DNA of 64,000 nucleotides, taken from Zymoseptoria tritici IPO323 (lineage: Eukaryota; Ascomycota; Dothideomycetes; Mycosphaerellales; Mycosphaerellaceae). Below, piece by piece: positions 24,658 to 33,710 of the stretch. A program made the position numbers and the translations under genes. The stretch is taken from contig NC_018214.1 in NCBI RefSeq assembly GCF_000219625.1, positions 2,108,001 through 2,172,000 on the forward strand. Reading direction: 5' to 3'. The notes under the pieces are model-generated. The model was given only the letters and a program-made list of their open reading frames with translations. It searched no databases and was not told the DNA's origin. The number at the start of each line of letters is the position of its first letter. Positions within the stretch are counted from its first letter, which is position 1.

Positions 24658-27134
24658 GATGAGAGAAACTGAATATGCGAGTAGACGCTTACCGAGAACC
24701 TCTCCAATTGTGAAGGTCGTCCAGTCTACTTATGCTCGGCTCGTGGATCACAGATACTACCACCACAGCAAGCAGTATCCTCTTCCCCACCCCTCCACTC
24801 ATCATCAAGCAATGAGGCGTGCCGATCTCCTCGGATCTTAACGCAAAGAAGAAGGTGGTTCTCCTCCTTTGACCAAAGCTTGGCTGCCCACAAGCAACAT
24901 TGGCGATCTTCCTTGGACGAGCTTGACGTGCTTGATTTGACAGAAGTCACCGAGGGGTAGATTGTCGTCCATGGCGCTGGGAGGGGCCACTCATCGGTCG
25001 CGTGCGCCAGAGACATGGCTAGCGAACGCATGGCGTCTACTAACTGCCTCTTCGGGAAAGATAAGTAGTTTTTCAAGCGCCGTGATAGGCGGGTGGTCGC
25101 GTGTGATAGGGCGGAGAGTTCTGGGGCGATGGATTAGTAGTGAGGGGAGGGTCCTGTAGTGGGAAGATCTGCAAAGGTGCGAGAGCGATCGCAGCGACTT
25201 CCGCCGAGGTCGATCGTGGAGATGCAGGAAAAGTAGGAAGCATAATGGCGTGTAGCGGGCGCCGCCGATGCAATCCCACAACTGAGGACGCCCAGTAGAT
25301 ACCTACTGCATCGTAGCAGCGCAATCGCATGCCACCCGGCGCGGAAAAGTCCATGACGGGAATCTGGAAGCCTCGGTGGGCGGACGGCAAACATGTTTCC
25401 GGGAGCTGAGCTTCCAAATCGTTCCCGTACTGTGAAGATGGCGGCTTCGATCGTGAGACCACACGATAAGGGCACAGAGCGACACAATCGGCCGTGCAGC
25501 CACAGAAGGTGCGTGTCGTTTTGGCATGCGAAGAGATGGATGTGAGTCCGCATGAGAAGAGATGGGTCAAGGAGAGCTTACGGCAGTCAAGCTCTCTCTG
25601 CCAAGGTGAATCGGAAGCTTCTTTTTTCGCCTCCAGAGTCCAAATATCGATGGCGCAGGAGGAATCGTGGACCAAAACATCGACACAGCTTCTACGCCCA
25701 GCCATGGAAAGATTCACACCAAACGAACCGCCGATGCGTCCGCCCTCGAACGGTACCAAGAAACCCCAGAAGCGGGCACCACCAGCTCGCCGTCGCGTTG
25801 TGAATCTCCCTCGGGCGCGGTTTTGCCTCGCGTGTTTGCCTGCGTCGCTCCTGAGGAGGGCGAACCAACTATCCACGAGCTGGAAATTTTGGACCGTACA
25901 CTTCGGGAGTCGCAAGCCAAATACAAGCAAAAGGATGGCTTATTGTCCTCATCATCAATCCGATCGAAGAGGATGCAGACGCCGGAGCCGGAGTTGACCC
26001 CAGCGATCATTCCGGTGCCATTCTCTTACCTGTCACATCATCCTGCATCTCCAGCGCTTACGCTGTAGCCAATGCAGTGGCGAAAAACCCGCAGCAACCC
26101 GCGTGGGTTACGTGGCCACTTCCGGAAGGGCTTCCATGGTGAGTCTGGACTCTGGAGAGCTTCGTGGCCGCTGAAATGGTTCCATTCGTATCCCCTGCGC
26201 CTCCAGTCTCGCACAAGGCGCAGAACCACAGCTCCGGACTTCGTCTGTGAAATCGGCGTAGAGTCTTCGTGGGATAGCTTTGAGAGACCACGAATGGTGT
26301 TCTGGTCCTTTACCACGATGCCTCCCAAGACCTAGTTCAATTCGCGATCGCTTGTGCAATAGCTATCGAGTTGTCTTCCGTCCGGCCGATGAGATGAGCG
26401 TCTGAAACAAGAGTGGAGGGCTTCTTCGCAGGGTCACGCCCTGCGGAACGTGGCACGCACCCCTCCATACCCTAAGTCGTGCACACGGTTCATTTCAAAC
26501 TTGGGCACGTCCCGGAAAGGACGGGGAGGCTTAGCAGGGTGTTGGCTGGTCGATTCAAGAGTCGAGAGCACGAGCTCGACACGAACACCCTGGTCGTTCT
26601 TTCCGGCACCTGCCAAAGTTCAGAATGAGCCCTTGCACACAGGAACGACGCCGGGAAGATCCAAGCAATGCATAACCTGTGTTCGGCTGTGCAGCAAAAC
26701 CTGCACGCTACGAATAACACCGACATTTCCGTGCCAATGTGAAGCTCGAGGAAACGGCGAAATGTGTTCATCACTTTGTGAACTCGTCGGGTGGAGACAG
26801 CTATACGGCAGCACTGTACCAGAACAGTATAGCCATCGCATCTCTCCTTCCACTCCCACCCTGGAAGATTGGGTAAGGGTTGGGCACTATTCTGAACATA
26901 GGACAGCCGTCCAGCAAGGATCCTCGGCTTTTCACCGGATTCAAAAGGATCGGATGCTGGTATAAAGCTTGTGTTCCCGCGCTCTTTCTGACTCTCCATC
27001 CAGCACTGCGACTATCAACCGACTCAATCGGGCCCAGCACCGCGTTCCGACTTCACAGGGCCCTCAACGACTATCGTCTTCCGAGTCCGTCAAATCACAC
27101 TCCAATCGCACCAACCCACTACAATCAAATCAAC
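24658..27134. other. Long gene-poor region
   Basis: About 2.5 kb with no confident gene. A coding-like plus-strand ORF (about 25667-26068) is listed separately. A 285-codon minus-strand ORF overlaps it and has atypical composition. The last 130 bp are the leader of the next small secreted protein gene. Confidence 0.4.
25667..26068 (+). CDS. Possible hypothetical protein exon (5' end unresolved)
   Basis: The frame is open for about 133 codons. Its translation is charged and protein-like (ALERYQETPEAG, then EPTIHELEILDRTLRESQAK), unlike typical out-of-frame sequence. It lacks a convincing ATG: the frame opens at a GTG. I could not find an upstream exon that joins without a stop. No domain was recognised. 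It could be a pseudogene fragment, the end of a spliced gene, or chance. Confidence 0.22.
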   Translation: MDQNIDTASTPSHGKIHTKRTADASALERYQETPEAGTTSSPSRCESPSGAVLPRVFACVAPEEGEPTIHELEILDRTLRESQAKYKQKDGLLSSSSIRSKRMQTPEPELTPAIIPVPFSYLSHHPASPALTL

Positions 27135-27465
27135 ATGAAGCTCGCCGCCCTCTTTGTGCTCGCAGCAGCCGGCGCCGCACTGGCCGACAAAGCCGGATAT
27201 TACTGTGCTGGACTTACCGGAGCTCAATTCGACGGCATCTGTGCACTACTTCACCAACAGAAGGTAAGCCTCCACGCTCTCAGACTCGCTGTAAGCTCTC
27301 CGTCTCTTATCTAACTATCGTCCTCAGTCCTCCCGTACCAGCGGCGTTTGCTGCCCCTACGCGGGTCACTTGGTAGGACTTCGTAAAGCTTGCGAGAATG
27401 CGAAGAAGGATGAGTCCACCAGTTTGCATCCCATCCCTCCTACCGAGGACAGCGGATGTGACTAG
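27135..27465 (+). CDS. Small secreted cysteine-rich protein A (6 Cys, 88 aa)
   Basis: Two exons, 27135-27263 and 27328-27465, encode 88 residues. The intron is 64 nt, GTAAGC...CTCAG. A clear signal peptide (MKLAALFVLAAAGAALA) precedes a mature part of about 71 residues with cysteines at 24, 36, 51, 52, 65 and 87, including an adjacent pair in GVCCPYAG. This is a typical effector-like small secreted protein. I recognise no named family. It lies about 760 bp upstream of a second such gene on the same strand, which suggests a local group of secreted peptides. Confidence 0.72.
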
Positions 27466-28226
27466 CATTGTGCTGCTGCACTGTTGGGATACGTTGCCTG
27501 GCATGCGTTATCTGGGACTCGCAGATCGTCGGCTTCTTTTGTACGTGGACGGAATGATGATGCAAGTTGGTTGTATACGATGTACTGTCCTGGTTGCCTT
27601 CTGCATTACTCTGTCGGCTCGAAAATGGGATCACTCACCTCGCGCCGTTTATCCAGTCATTTCGCCGACCTTGCTGTCCCTGCTCTGCTTGCCTCCCCTG
27701 CTCTAATTGCCCTAGGATATAGGTTGTTAGCCCTTCAGGGCCTTCACGCTGATCCCAGCGATCCGGTGCCAGCAGCTCCGCCTCAAACCGAGCGCATTTG
27801 ATCCACATGGCTGAAGCCTCGCGACTATTGAGGACCTCTCTGGGCCAGTCATCAGTCCCGCCTACGGCAGAGATCCGACCAACACCCGAAGAACGCCAGG
27901 TGCTCGCCGCCTACTTTTGAAAATATCTCCACGAGCCTTGCAAGGCGCCCTTGGTCTCTCCCATCCTGTCTCCGTACCTAGGATCTTCACGCTTATCCCA
28001 GCGATCGGTCCGAAGCTCTTCGTCACTTCCCGGAACAGGGAATGTCAAGTTACCAGGTAGGTATCGGGATACACATCGTCTCATTCCCCTCCGCTCAAAT
28101 TTTTCCTTTTCCAGATTCGACACGACCAAACACTCACTGCGCATTCAAAAACTACGAGCAATCCAAAGATCTCTCGAACGAAACAGTTCCAAGCCTTCCA
28201 ACAATTCCTCCAACACATACGACAAG
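27466..28226. other. Intergenic region between two small secreted protein genes
   Basis: About 760 bp. No gene was seen. The last 100 bp are the leader of secreted protein B. Confidence 0.5.
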
Positions 28227-28719
28227 ATGGTTCGCCTGGCTCAGACTGTCGCTCTCCTGCTCGCCGCCATCCCAACGTACGCTCGCTCTCCTCGGTTGTC
28301 TCGTCTCCACCATACAGTCGACTGACTGACTGCCTCACCAGTGCGCTCGCAGTGGACATTTGCCAATGCAACAACGACCGCTACACCTACGGCGCATGCC
28401 AGCTCGCGATCAAGGCGACCGCCAATCCTCCAAAGGCACGCAGAGGCCTTGACCGGGTGCCCCCAGGAGACGATCCGATCCACCCCCCTCACAAAGACCC
28501 GCCGACGACGCGCAACTATCCGTTTTGGACGTACTATTGGGACCGGGACGACAAAAAAGGCTATGTACGCAATTCACTTCCGCGACAACCGTGTTCCTTC
28601 ATTTCTCGTGACTGACGTTGGCGCAGTGCTACTACCAGTGGAGTGGTGATCCAACCAAGTCTTCCATTTGGCACTTTTTCGCGAACCATTGTCCCACCGG
28701 AGCTTCATGCCTTGGCTAG
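28227..28719 (+). CDS. Small secreted cysteine-rich protein B (6 Cys, 121 aa)
   Basis: Three exons, 28227-28276, 28342-28564 and 28627-28719, encode 121 residues. Introns are 65 and 62 nt (GTACGC...CCAG and GTACGC...CGCAG). A signal peptide (MVRLAQTVALLLAAIPTALA) is split by intron 1. The mature part has cysteines at 24, 26, 36, 92, 113 and 119. The central stretch is Pro/Asp-rich (VPPGDDPIHPPHKDPP) and an aromatic block WTYYWDRDDKKGYCYYQW spans the second junction. No family was recognised. Two short aromatic Cys-bearing ends around a flexible centre suggest a compact disulfide fold. Confidence 0.7.
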
Positions 28720-29294
28720 ACGTTGCGGAAGTCTGGGTTGAAGGGAACGTCCCGGCGAAGCTCAATGGCGATGGCTGAAAGTTGTGGAGATGTGTAGCGA
28801 TGGTCCATGCTTGCAACTGGTGTAGTGTAGTGATGTCTACTGTGGAGGACGGGGAGCATTGGCGTATTGATCGTTCCATTGTTTTGATGTTTCAACTTGT
28901 GTATTCAACGCATCGAACTTCGCATCTTCACCTACGACGCATCTTCCCACCGTCCTTACCGGCGTACTACTTCTCCAACCAGGCGAGCATCGCGCCAACG
29001 ATCCGATAATTGTATCAAAGTGAGCATTCCTCACATCCAGCGATGGCGAGGCACGGACGCTGGCACAGGCATGACACAGATTCCAAACGGAACACGGCCC
29101 CAGCATCTTTATAAGCCTCAAACGCACAATGAGATTGAAGAATATTGCGCCAAGGAAGTCGGTCACAGCAGGTGTACAGCGCGGTGCTGGACAAGGCTTG
29201 GGCTTCGATCCGATGAATGAGTATTGCTTAAAGGGCAGTAAGAATCGAGCGAACGCCCGAGATCCTCGTATTTTCCTTCGACTTGGTCATAAAA
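28720..29294. other. Convergent intergenic region, no gene seen
   Basis: 575 bp between the convergent secreted protein B and UstYa-family genes. Only 3' UTR-like sequence was seen. Confidence 0.5.
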
Positions 29295-30528
29295 CTACAA
29301 CGAGCGCAAATCAGGATTGATGTCAGACTCCTTCAGTTCTGAGAAGGAGATGTCTCCAGTCTCCGGGTCGAAAGCCGTCACTGGGACCTCTAAATCGAGC
29401 TCATGTAACCAATGGGACTCCTTGCCGGTACGACTCTCATAAGCTTTCTTTCTTTGCTTGTCCATTTCGGTTCGAGAATCGAGGAATCGCGCTGCAGCCC
29501 TCGTCAGTCTAAAGCGGCATCTCATTGGAAGTGACCGCAACTTACACAATGCTTCAAAGTTGCGGCATGTATGGGTCTGCGCGCTGTCGATGTATCCGCG
29601 GACTCCGATGCCCCCATCCCTCTTGTACAAGCGTGCCGGTAGGGGTGTCAAATCCCCAGAACACTGGATGGTCTGCCGAAGAGTTTCAATGCAGTGATCA
29701 ACTCGACGTTAGTTACGGGATCATTCACACTTTTCGAGTTCAAACGTACCAAAGTGATCCCGATCTTTTTCTGGTACTCCGCCATCCAGACGACCTATCT
29801 TGCGCATGAAATTCTTCGAAGCAAAGTCCGGTCAATATCAGCAACATACGACGTGTGAGTTTGAGAACTTACGACGCAATGCAATGAATGAAAGACCTCG
29901 AGACTGCAAGGACAGACGTTAGTCATCCGGAACACGAGGTTCGGGGACAGTAATGAATAATGTATACCTTATTCTCCAGCCCATAGTGTTGGTATGGACG
30001 AAGTCTCGATAGTTGTCGGGCCAGAATGTCTTCACCTCTTCTTCAGATGCGAAGAACCAGCGACCATGGATCAGATCCTCCCAGTGCTGATCGACGTCTT
30101 CCCCAGGGCCAGTGTACCATTTGGCGCCGGTTGGGTGTTCCAGGTGCATAGATCCGTTCGAGTCCATCATGGTTCTGCCAGTGAAATGCACGGTATCTGC
30201 TTCGATGAATGACTTGGCCGCCGCTAGAAATGCCACGTTAGTCGGTAGGAGGAAGGTAGTGGAAGCGTATATTCATACCAAATTCCCCTTCTTTTAGGTC
30301 GAAGGCGCTTCCGTGTCTTGCCCGGCATATTGCTATGGGTGAAGACGGCAACGAGCCAAGTCCAACAGTGAGGATGATTCCGGAGATCACGCTGATCAAG
30401 ATGGTAGTCAATTGGGATATGGATGCAAAACCACGACGGGTCGTTTCATGACGCCAGCTGTCACGTTGAGTCGTCGTGTCTTCGCAGGCCCCAAAGTCAT
30501 CGTTCGGTACAGCTTTGTAGTCTCCCAT
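29295..30528 (-). CDS. UstYa-family oxidase (DUF3328)
   Basis: Six exons, 30528-30279, 30223-29968, 29903-29873, 29813-29750, 29701-29546 and 29491-29295, join in frame to 317 residues. An N-terminal cytoplasmic stretch is followed by one membrane helix (SQLTTILISVISGIILTVGLGSL). The family signature appears twice as HxxHC: EVFHSLHCVNF, split by an intron, and HFVDHCIETLRQTIQC. Further family blocks are DLTPLPARLY and THTCRNFEAL. UstYa proteins in ustiloxin, phomopsin and related fungal pathways perform oxidative cyclisation or chlorination on ribosomal precursor peptides, and some serve other metabolite clusters. A 31-nt exon and a 48-nt intron make this gene easy to mis-annotate. The C-terminal tail of about 60 charged residues is longer than usual. 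It is transcribed away from the Cys-rich precursor at 31379. Confidence 0.85.
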
Positions 30529-30743
30529 GGCGGTGCAGTAGAGCGATGTGATGCCTTCGAAAGCAATCTGGATGGAAGATGTTGAATAGCTTGAGGAGGA
30601 GACGGGACCGGGCAAGTCAGCACTACCTTAATGTAAGTTGTCAAGCCAATACTGTGTGTCCTACCAGCACTCCTCGGATGCATCGCTGTGTCGGTGGCCT
30701 CCTGTCCAACACCGGTCGCTTGTTTCCGGAAGGAGATGACAGG

Positions 30744-30854
30744 TATAATCCATGCTCGGAGCAAGGCGCAGGAGATGACAACGAGGCGCAGATGCTCGAT
30801 TTCATTACTGCCACGTCGTATAATCCATGCTCGGAGCAAAGCGCAGGATGTGAC
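30744..30854. repeat. 75-bp repeat, copies 1 (partial) and 2
   Basis: The word TATAATCCATGCTCGGAG begins at 30744 and again at 30819, a 75-bp period. The full unit runs from GAGATGACAACGAGGCGCAG at 30772 to 30854. On the plus strand it reads as open sequence including DDNEAQMLDFITATS and YNPCSEQ. Confidence 0.85.
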
Positions 30855-31036
30855 AGGGGACAGCGGACAAGGTTGAAGTCTTGCGGTGTAACCAGGCTGT
30901 GAACAACAACGACAACTCGCCCTACCAGAATCGCCGTTGCTGACCTTCATGCTCAAGTCAGCCGTGATATTGGATACACATATCTTTGAGCAGAAGTCTG
31001 TAGCAGCGATCCTCGCAGACCTGTAGCAATTCAAGT

Positions 31037-31119
31037 GAGATGACAATGAGGCGCAGATGCGCGATTTCATTGCTGCCACGTCGTATAATCCATGCTCGGA
31101 ACAAGGCGCAGGAGACGAC
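31037..31119. repeat. 75-bp repeat, copy 3
   Basis: Matches 30772-30854 over 83 bp with about eight differences and contains the same TATAATCCATGCTCGGA core at 31084. A TGA directly precedes the homologous plus-strand frame. Confidence 0.85.
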
Positions 31120-31378
31120 GCGCAAGCAGCGACGAGGATCTTTGATGATTGAGCTGGCTGGTCGCCAGTAGTATCACATGACGATTCAGACGACACGACG
31201 GAAGGTCAGCATGGGCTGCGCGGTGAACGGAATCGGATGAGGGAAAGCCCGTGCGAACAGCGGATGGCGGCGGAAGTCTTTTTGCGAGGTATATAGTCGA
31301 AGCAAATTTCACGCAATTCGCAACTTCGCTGCCAGAGTTCCTCCACACCACGACCACATCCATATCGCCGCCATCACA

Positions 31379-31716
31379 ATGCGCCTTTCCACAACGCTTG
31401 CGTCGATCGTGGCGGCTCTTGCCTACGCAAATGCTATGGCTGTCAGCCCGCGTGGGTGACCCAAACAGTTGACGGATTTTACGAGTGGCTAATGATTGCT
31501 TGCAGCTGCTGAAGAACTCGCAGTCGCTCATGAGAAGCGTGATGCTGAGCCACGACCTCAAGTTGGCATGGAAGCGCGAAGTATCTTCGCTCGGGGTAAG
31601 TGAGACATATGAACCACCACATCTCGCCTTACTGACCATGATCAGACAATGGTTGCAGGGGCTGTTACTGTGGAGAGCGGGGCTGTGACGACGACTGTTG
31701 CGAGGATTGGGATTAG
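31379..31716 (+). CDS. Secreted Kex2-type precursor with 6-Cys C-terminal peptide (77 aa)
   Basis: Three exons, 31379-31451, 31506-31595 and 31646-31716, encode 77 residues. Introns are 54 and 50 nt (GTGGGT...TTGCAG and GTAAGT...ATCAG). A signal peptide (MRLSTTLASIVAALAYANA) leads to a propeptide with a Lys-Arg site at 35-36 (AHEKRDAEP). The last 20 residues hold six cysteines at 58, 61, 63, 68, 72 and 73 in an acidic, Gly-containing frame ending CCEDWD. This looks like a processed secreted peptide. Its neighbour on the other side of the promoter is a UstYa-family gene, so a modified ribosomal peptide is possible but unproven. A second acceptor 13 nt downstream would replace the Cys-rich end with about 38 Cys-free residues. 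I prefer the first. Confidence 0.62.
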
Positions 31717-32241
31717 TGCCAAGGCGATCGTTGCCCATAACACAGGCGACCAGGAAGTTGGATCGAGGTGAAGTTGGACATGGCGCAATTATACGAGGGG
31801 TATACGAATGTGAAGTCCGAATAGGCTGCCCGCAGCGCTAAATCCCTCGACTCTCGAGGACCAATTTGAACACATTTGAGCACGATATTGAACGGAGTAT
31901 TGAAAGGACTTCCGTAGAGTAACCCTGACGCCGACCCTGACCCGTTCCAGCTCGTTGCCGCTTGTGCAAAAGCAAGATACGCCCAGCGGTATACAGTATA
32001 CCCGCAAGTCTGACACCAAGCCACTTGAAAATTTGGCTGCAACTTTACATTGCGCTACGTTGGCTACGCGCAATAACTAGGCATCAATAAGGCATGAATT
32101 CGATCGGGCCGTTCTAATTTCTCCTTGTACGCGTTGGACGCACTCCGTTCAAGGAGGGTCTGTAGGCAGTGTTCTACTTAGGCAAACTCGTATAGAGCGG
32201 TGGCGATGATGACCATGATGATAGCTGCGTACTAATTACAA
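31717..32241. other. Convergent intergenic region, no gene seen
   Basis: 525 bp between convergent genes. Nothing supportable was seen. Confidence 0.5.
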
Positions 32242-32991
32242 CTAACTCGTCTCCGGTTCGCCGAGATAGAAGAGTCGCGGATACTCCAACATGTTCTCGA
32301 AAGTACAGAACTCGACTGCACCTAGCTCAAAGTCCATCTGAATCTCTGGTAATAGGGAGTCCAGCACTTTGTTCAACTCGATCCTGTCATCTCCTTCGAT
32401 ATACCGGAGGAGGTATGCTACCGATATGTGGAACGGGTAAACCTCGTGGTTGGGAGCCCGAAACCCAAGGACTGATGCTAAGCGGTCTCGCAGCCGGCGC
32501 ATGCGCTTCTCTTCTTCTGGCGTGGCACCTTCAACGTGGAGGCCGATTCCAACAACAGCAGCGTCAAAATCGAGGACCTTCATCTTGTACGGTGGAGCCA
32601 AACCCTCCGTCTCGAGTTGCATTCCGAACTTCCTCAGACGCTGAGAGAAGTCTTTCGTGGATTCTGGGAGCGGCTTCTTGACCATGCCGACAGGCCACAT
32701 GCCTACTTCGCACTCGGTTTCTCGTACGCCGTCGAAAACGGTCATATGCCACGAGGCGGCCGGTAGGAGGCGGATCTTCTCTCCGAGGGTTGGATGTGAT
32801 TTGATGGTGTCGTAGACTTTGCGCAACCCGGCTACCAGCTGCGAATCCGAGGCGAGATGGCACACGGTCGTGTTGCCGGGATACCTCTGAGCGACACCTG
32901 ATTCATCGAATTTGAGCGGCACGCCGATGGGATATGGGGGACGCTCGGCATTGTGAGGCTTGGAGACCTCGCAGTCGGTCTGAAGTGACAT
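32242..32991 (-). CDS. DUF1868 / 2H phosphoesterase-like protein
   Basis: A single-exon ORF of 249 residues. Two H-x-S/T motifs define the 2H superfamily: SWHMTVFDG (H82, T84) and YPFHISVAYL (H188, S190). They are about 106 residues apart, as expected for the two symmetric lobes. N-terminal IGVPLKFDESGVAQRYPGNT matches the DUF1868 opening. 2H proteins hydrolyse or ligate cyclic phosphate ends in RNA or small molecules. The role of the DUF1868 branch is not established. There is no signal peptide. The start MSLQTDCEV is the only in-frame ATG near the domain. Confidence 0.85.
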   Translation of the reverse strand: MSLQTDCEVSKPHNAERPPYPIGVPLKFDESGVAQRYPGNTTVCHLASDSQLVAGLRKVYDTIKSHPTLGEKIRLLPAASWHMTVFDGVRETECEVGMWPVGMVKKPLPESTKDFSQRLRKFGMQLETEGLAPPYKMKVLDFDAAVVGIGLHVEGATPEEEKRMRRLRDRLASVLGFRAPNHEVYPFHISVAYLLRYIEGDDRIELNKVLDSLLPEIQMDFELGAVEFCTFENMLEYPRLFYLGEPETS

Positions 32992-33021
32992 TTGAATGAC
33001 TGACGGAGAGGTGCTGTGAGT

Positions 33022-33069
33022 CGTGGACAGGTTCTTCCGTGGACAGGTTCTTTCGTGGACAGGTTCTTT
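33022..33069. repeat. Three tandem copies of a 16-bp unit
   Basis: CGTGGACAGGTTCTTY is repeated three times head to tail just upstream of the 2H phosphoesterase start. Confidence 0.95.
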
Positions 33070-33231
33070 CGGGATGATGGGAAGACGGGGATGGGTCTGT
33101 CCAGCTCCAAAGAAAAGAAGAACTGAAAGAAGAGCACGTTTGTCCTCTGCTCGCTTTGAGTGCGATCGCGATCAAGGCAGCGAGTTCTTCGGGACTATCG
33201 CATGAGGATATTTGTTGTGAGAGCTTAGCGA

Positions 33232-33288
33232 TCGGCTCGAGCTGACCTACTCGTATCTCCTTCCGTTTTCGTGAGCCGTCGGCTCGAG
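33232..33288. promoter_or_regulatory. Paired TCGGCTCGAG words upstream of the transporter
   Basis: Exact 10-mers at 33232-33241 and 33279-33288, 47 bp apart and about 420-480 bp before the MFS start. The same word recurs in the regulator/IMPase promoter. CGG-containing sites fit Zn2Cys6 binding, but which protein binds is inference. Confidence 0.4.
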
Positions 33289-33710
33289 CGCGTCGCTTAA
33301 CAGATGCCCTCTTCGTATAGCCGACGCTGACGACCCTCAATATTGACAAGCCTCGAACTTACTTGGACGACACGAGGGTATCCTTGATTGCGTTCCCCAG
33401 CATCGAGAGCCACGATGTGCATCTCATCGCTTTCACTGGCTGTTCTGTTCACCACGAAGGGAACGCTCTTTCCAACATTGCGGGCAGCATGTGGGTGACC
33501 GAATTCCCGAACCATGTGCCACGAGGCACCAGGAACTGCCACATTGATGAGAACCTCAAGCTATAGAACTAAGAGCAAGTCGACCAAGCCTCTGGAAGTA
33601 TCGTCAGAACCACCGTACCTGAATCGTCGACACTGCACTGTCTTTCCTTCTGAGGTCGATTCCCAGATCTTGATTATCATACACTCGCTAGGACAGGGAA
33701 AAACATCAAT

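Larger units (their letters stand above)
30529..31378. promoter_or_regulatory. Divergent promoter between UstYa-like gene and Cys-rich precursor gene
   Basis: 850 bp separate the two start codons. The region contains the 75-bp repeat units described separately and a leader of about 100 bp before 31379. Divergent arrangement permits shared control. No known factor site is certain, although CTCGGAG recurs within each repeat. Confidence 0.45.
32992..33710. other. Divergent promoter region
   Basis: About 720 bp between the minus-strand 2H gene and the plus-strand transporter. It holds a 16-bp triplet repeat, two TCGGCTCGAG words and a minus-strand exon-like ORF (about 33355-33560), each treated separately. 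Confidence 0.5.

Noticed and set aside
25073..25930. 285-codon minus-strand ORF
   Set aside because: Atypical composition and no recognisable domain or splice-supported extension. It overlaps a more protein-like frame on the other strand.
30408..31196. 262-codon minus-strand ORF over the UstYa promoter
   Set aside because: It overlaps the UstYa first exon in another frame, reads through the 75-bp repeats in different frames, and lacks a domain or signal peptide.
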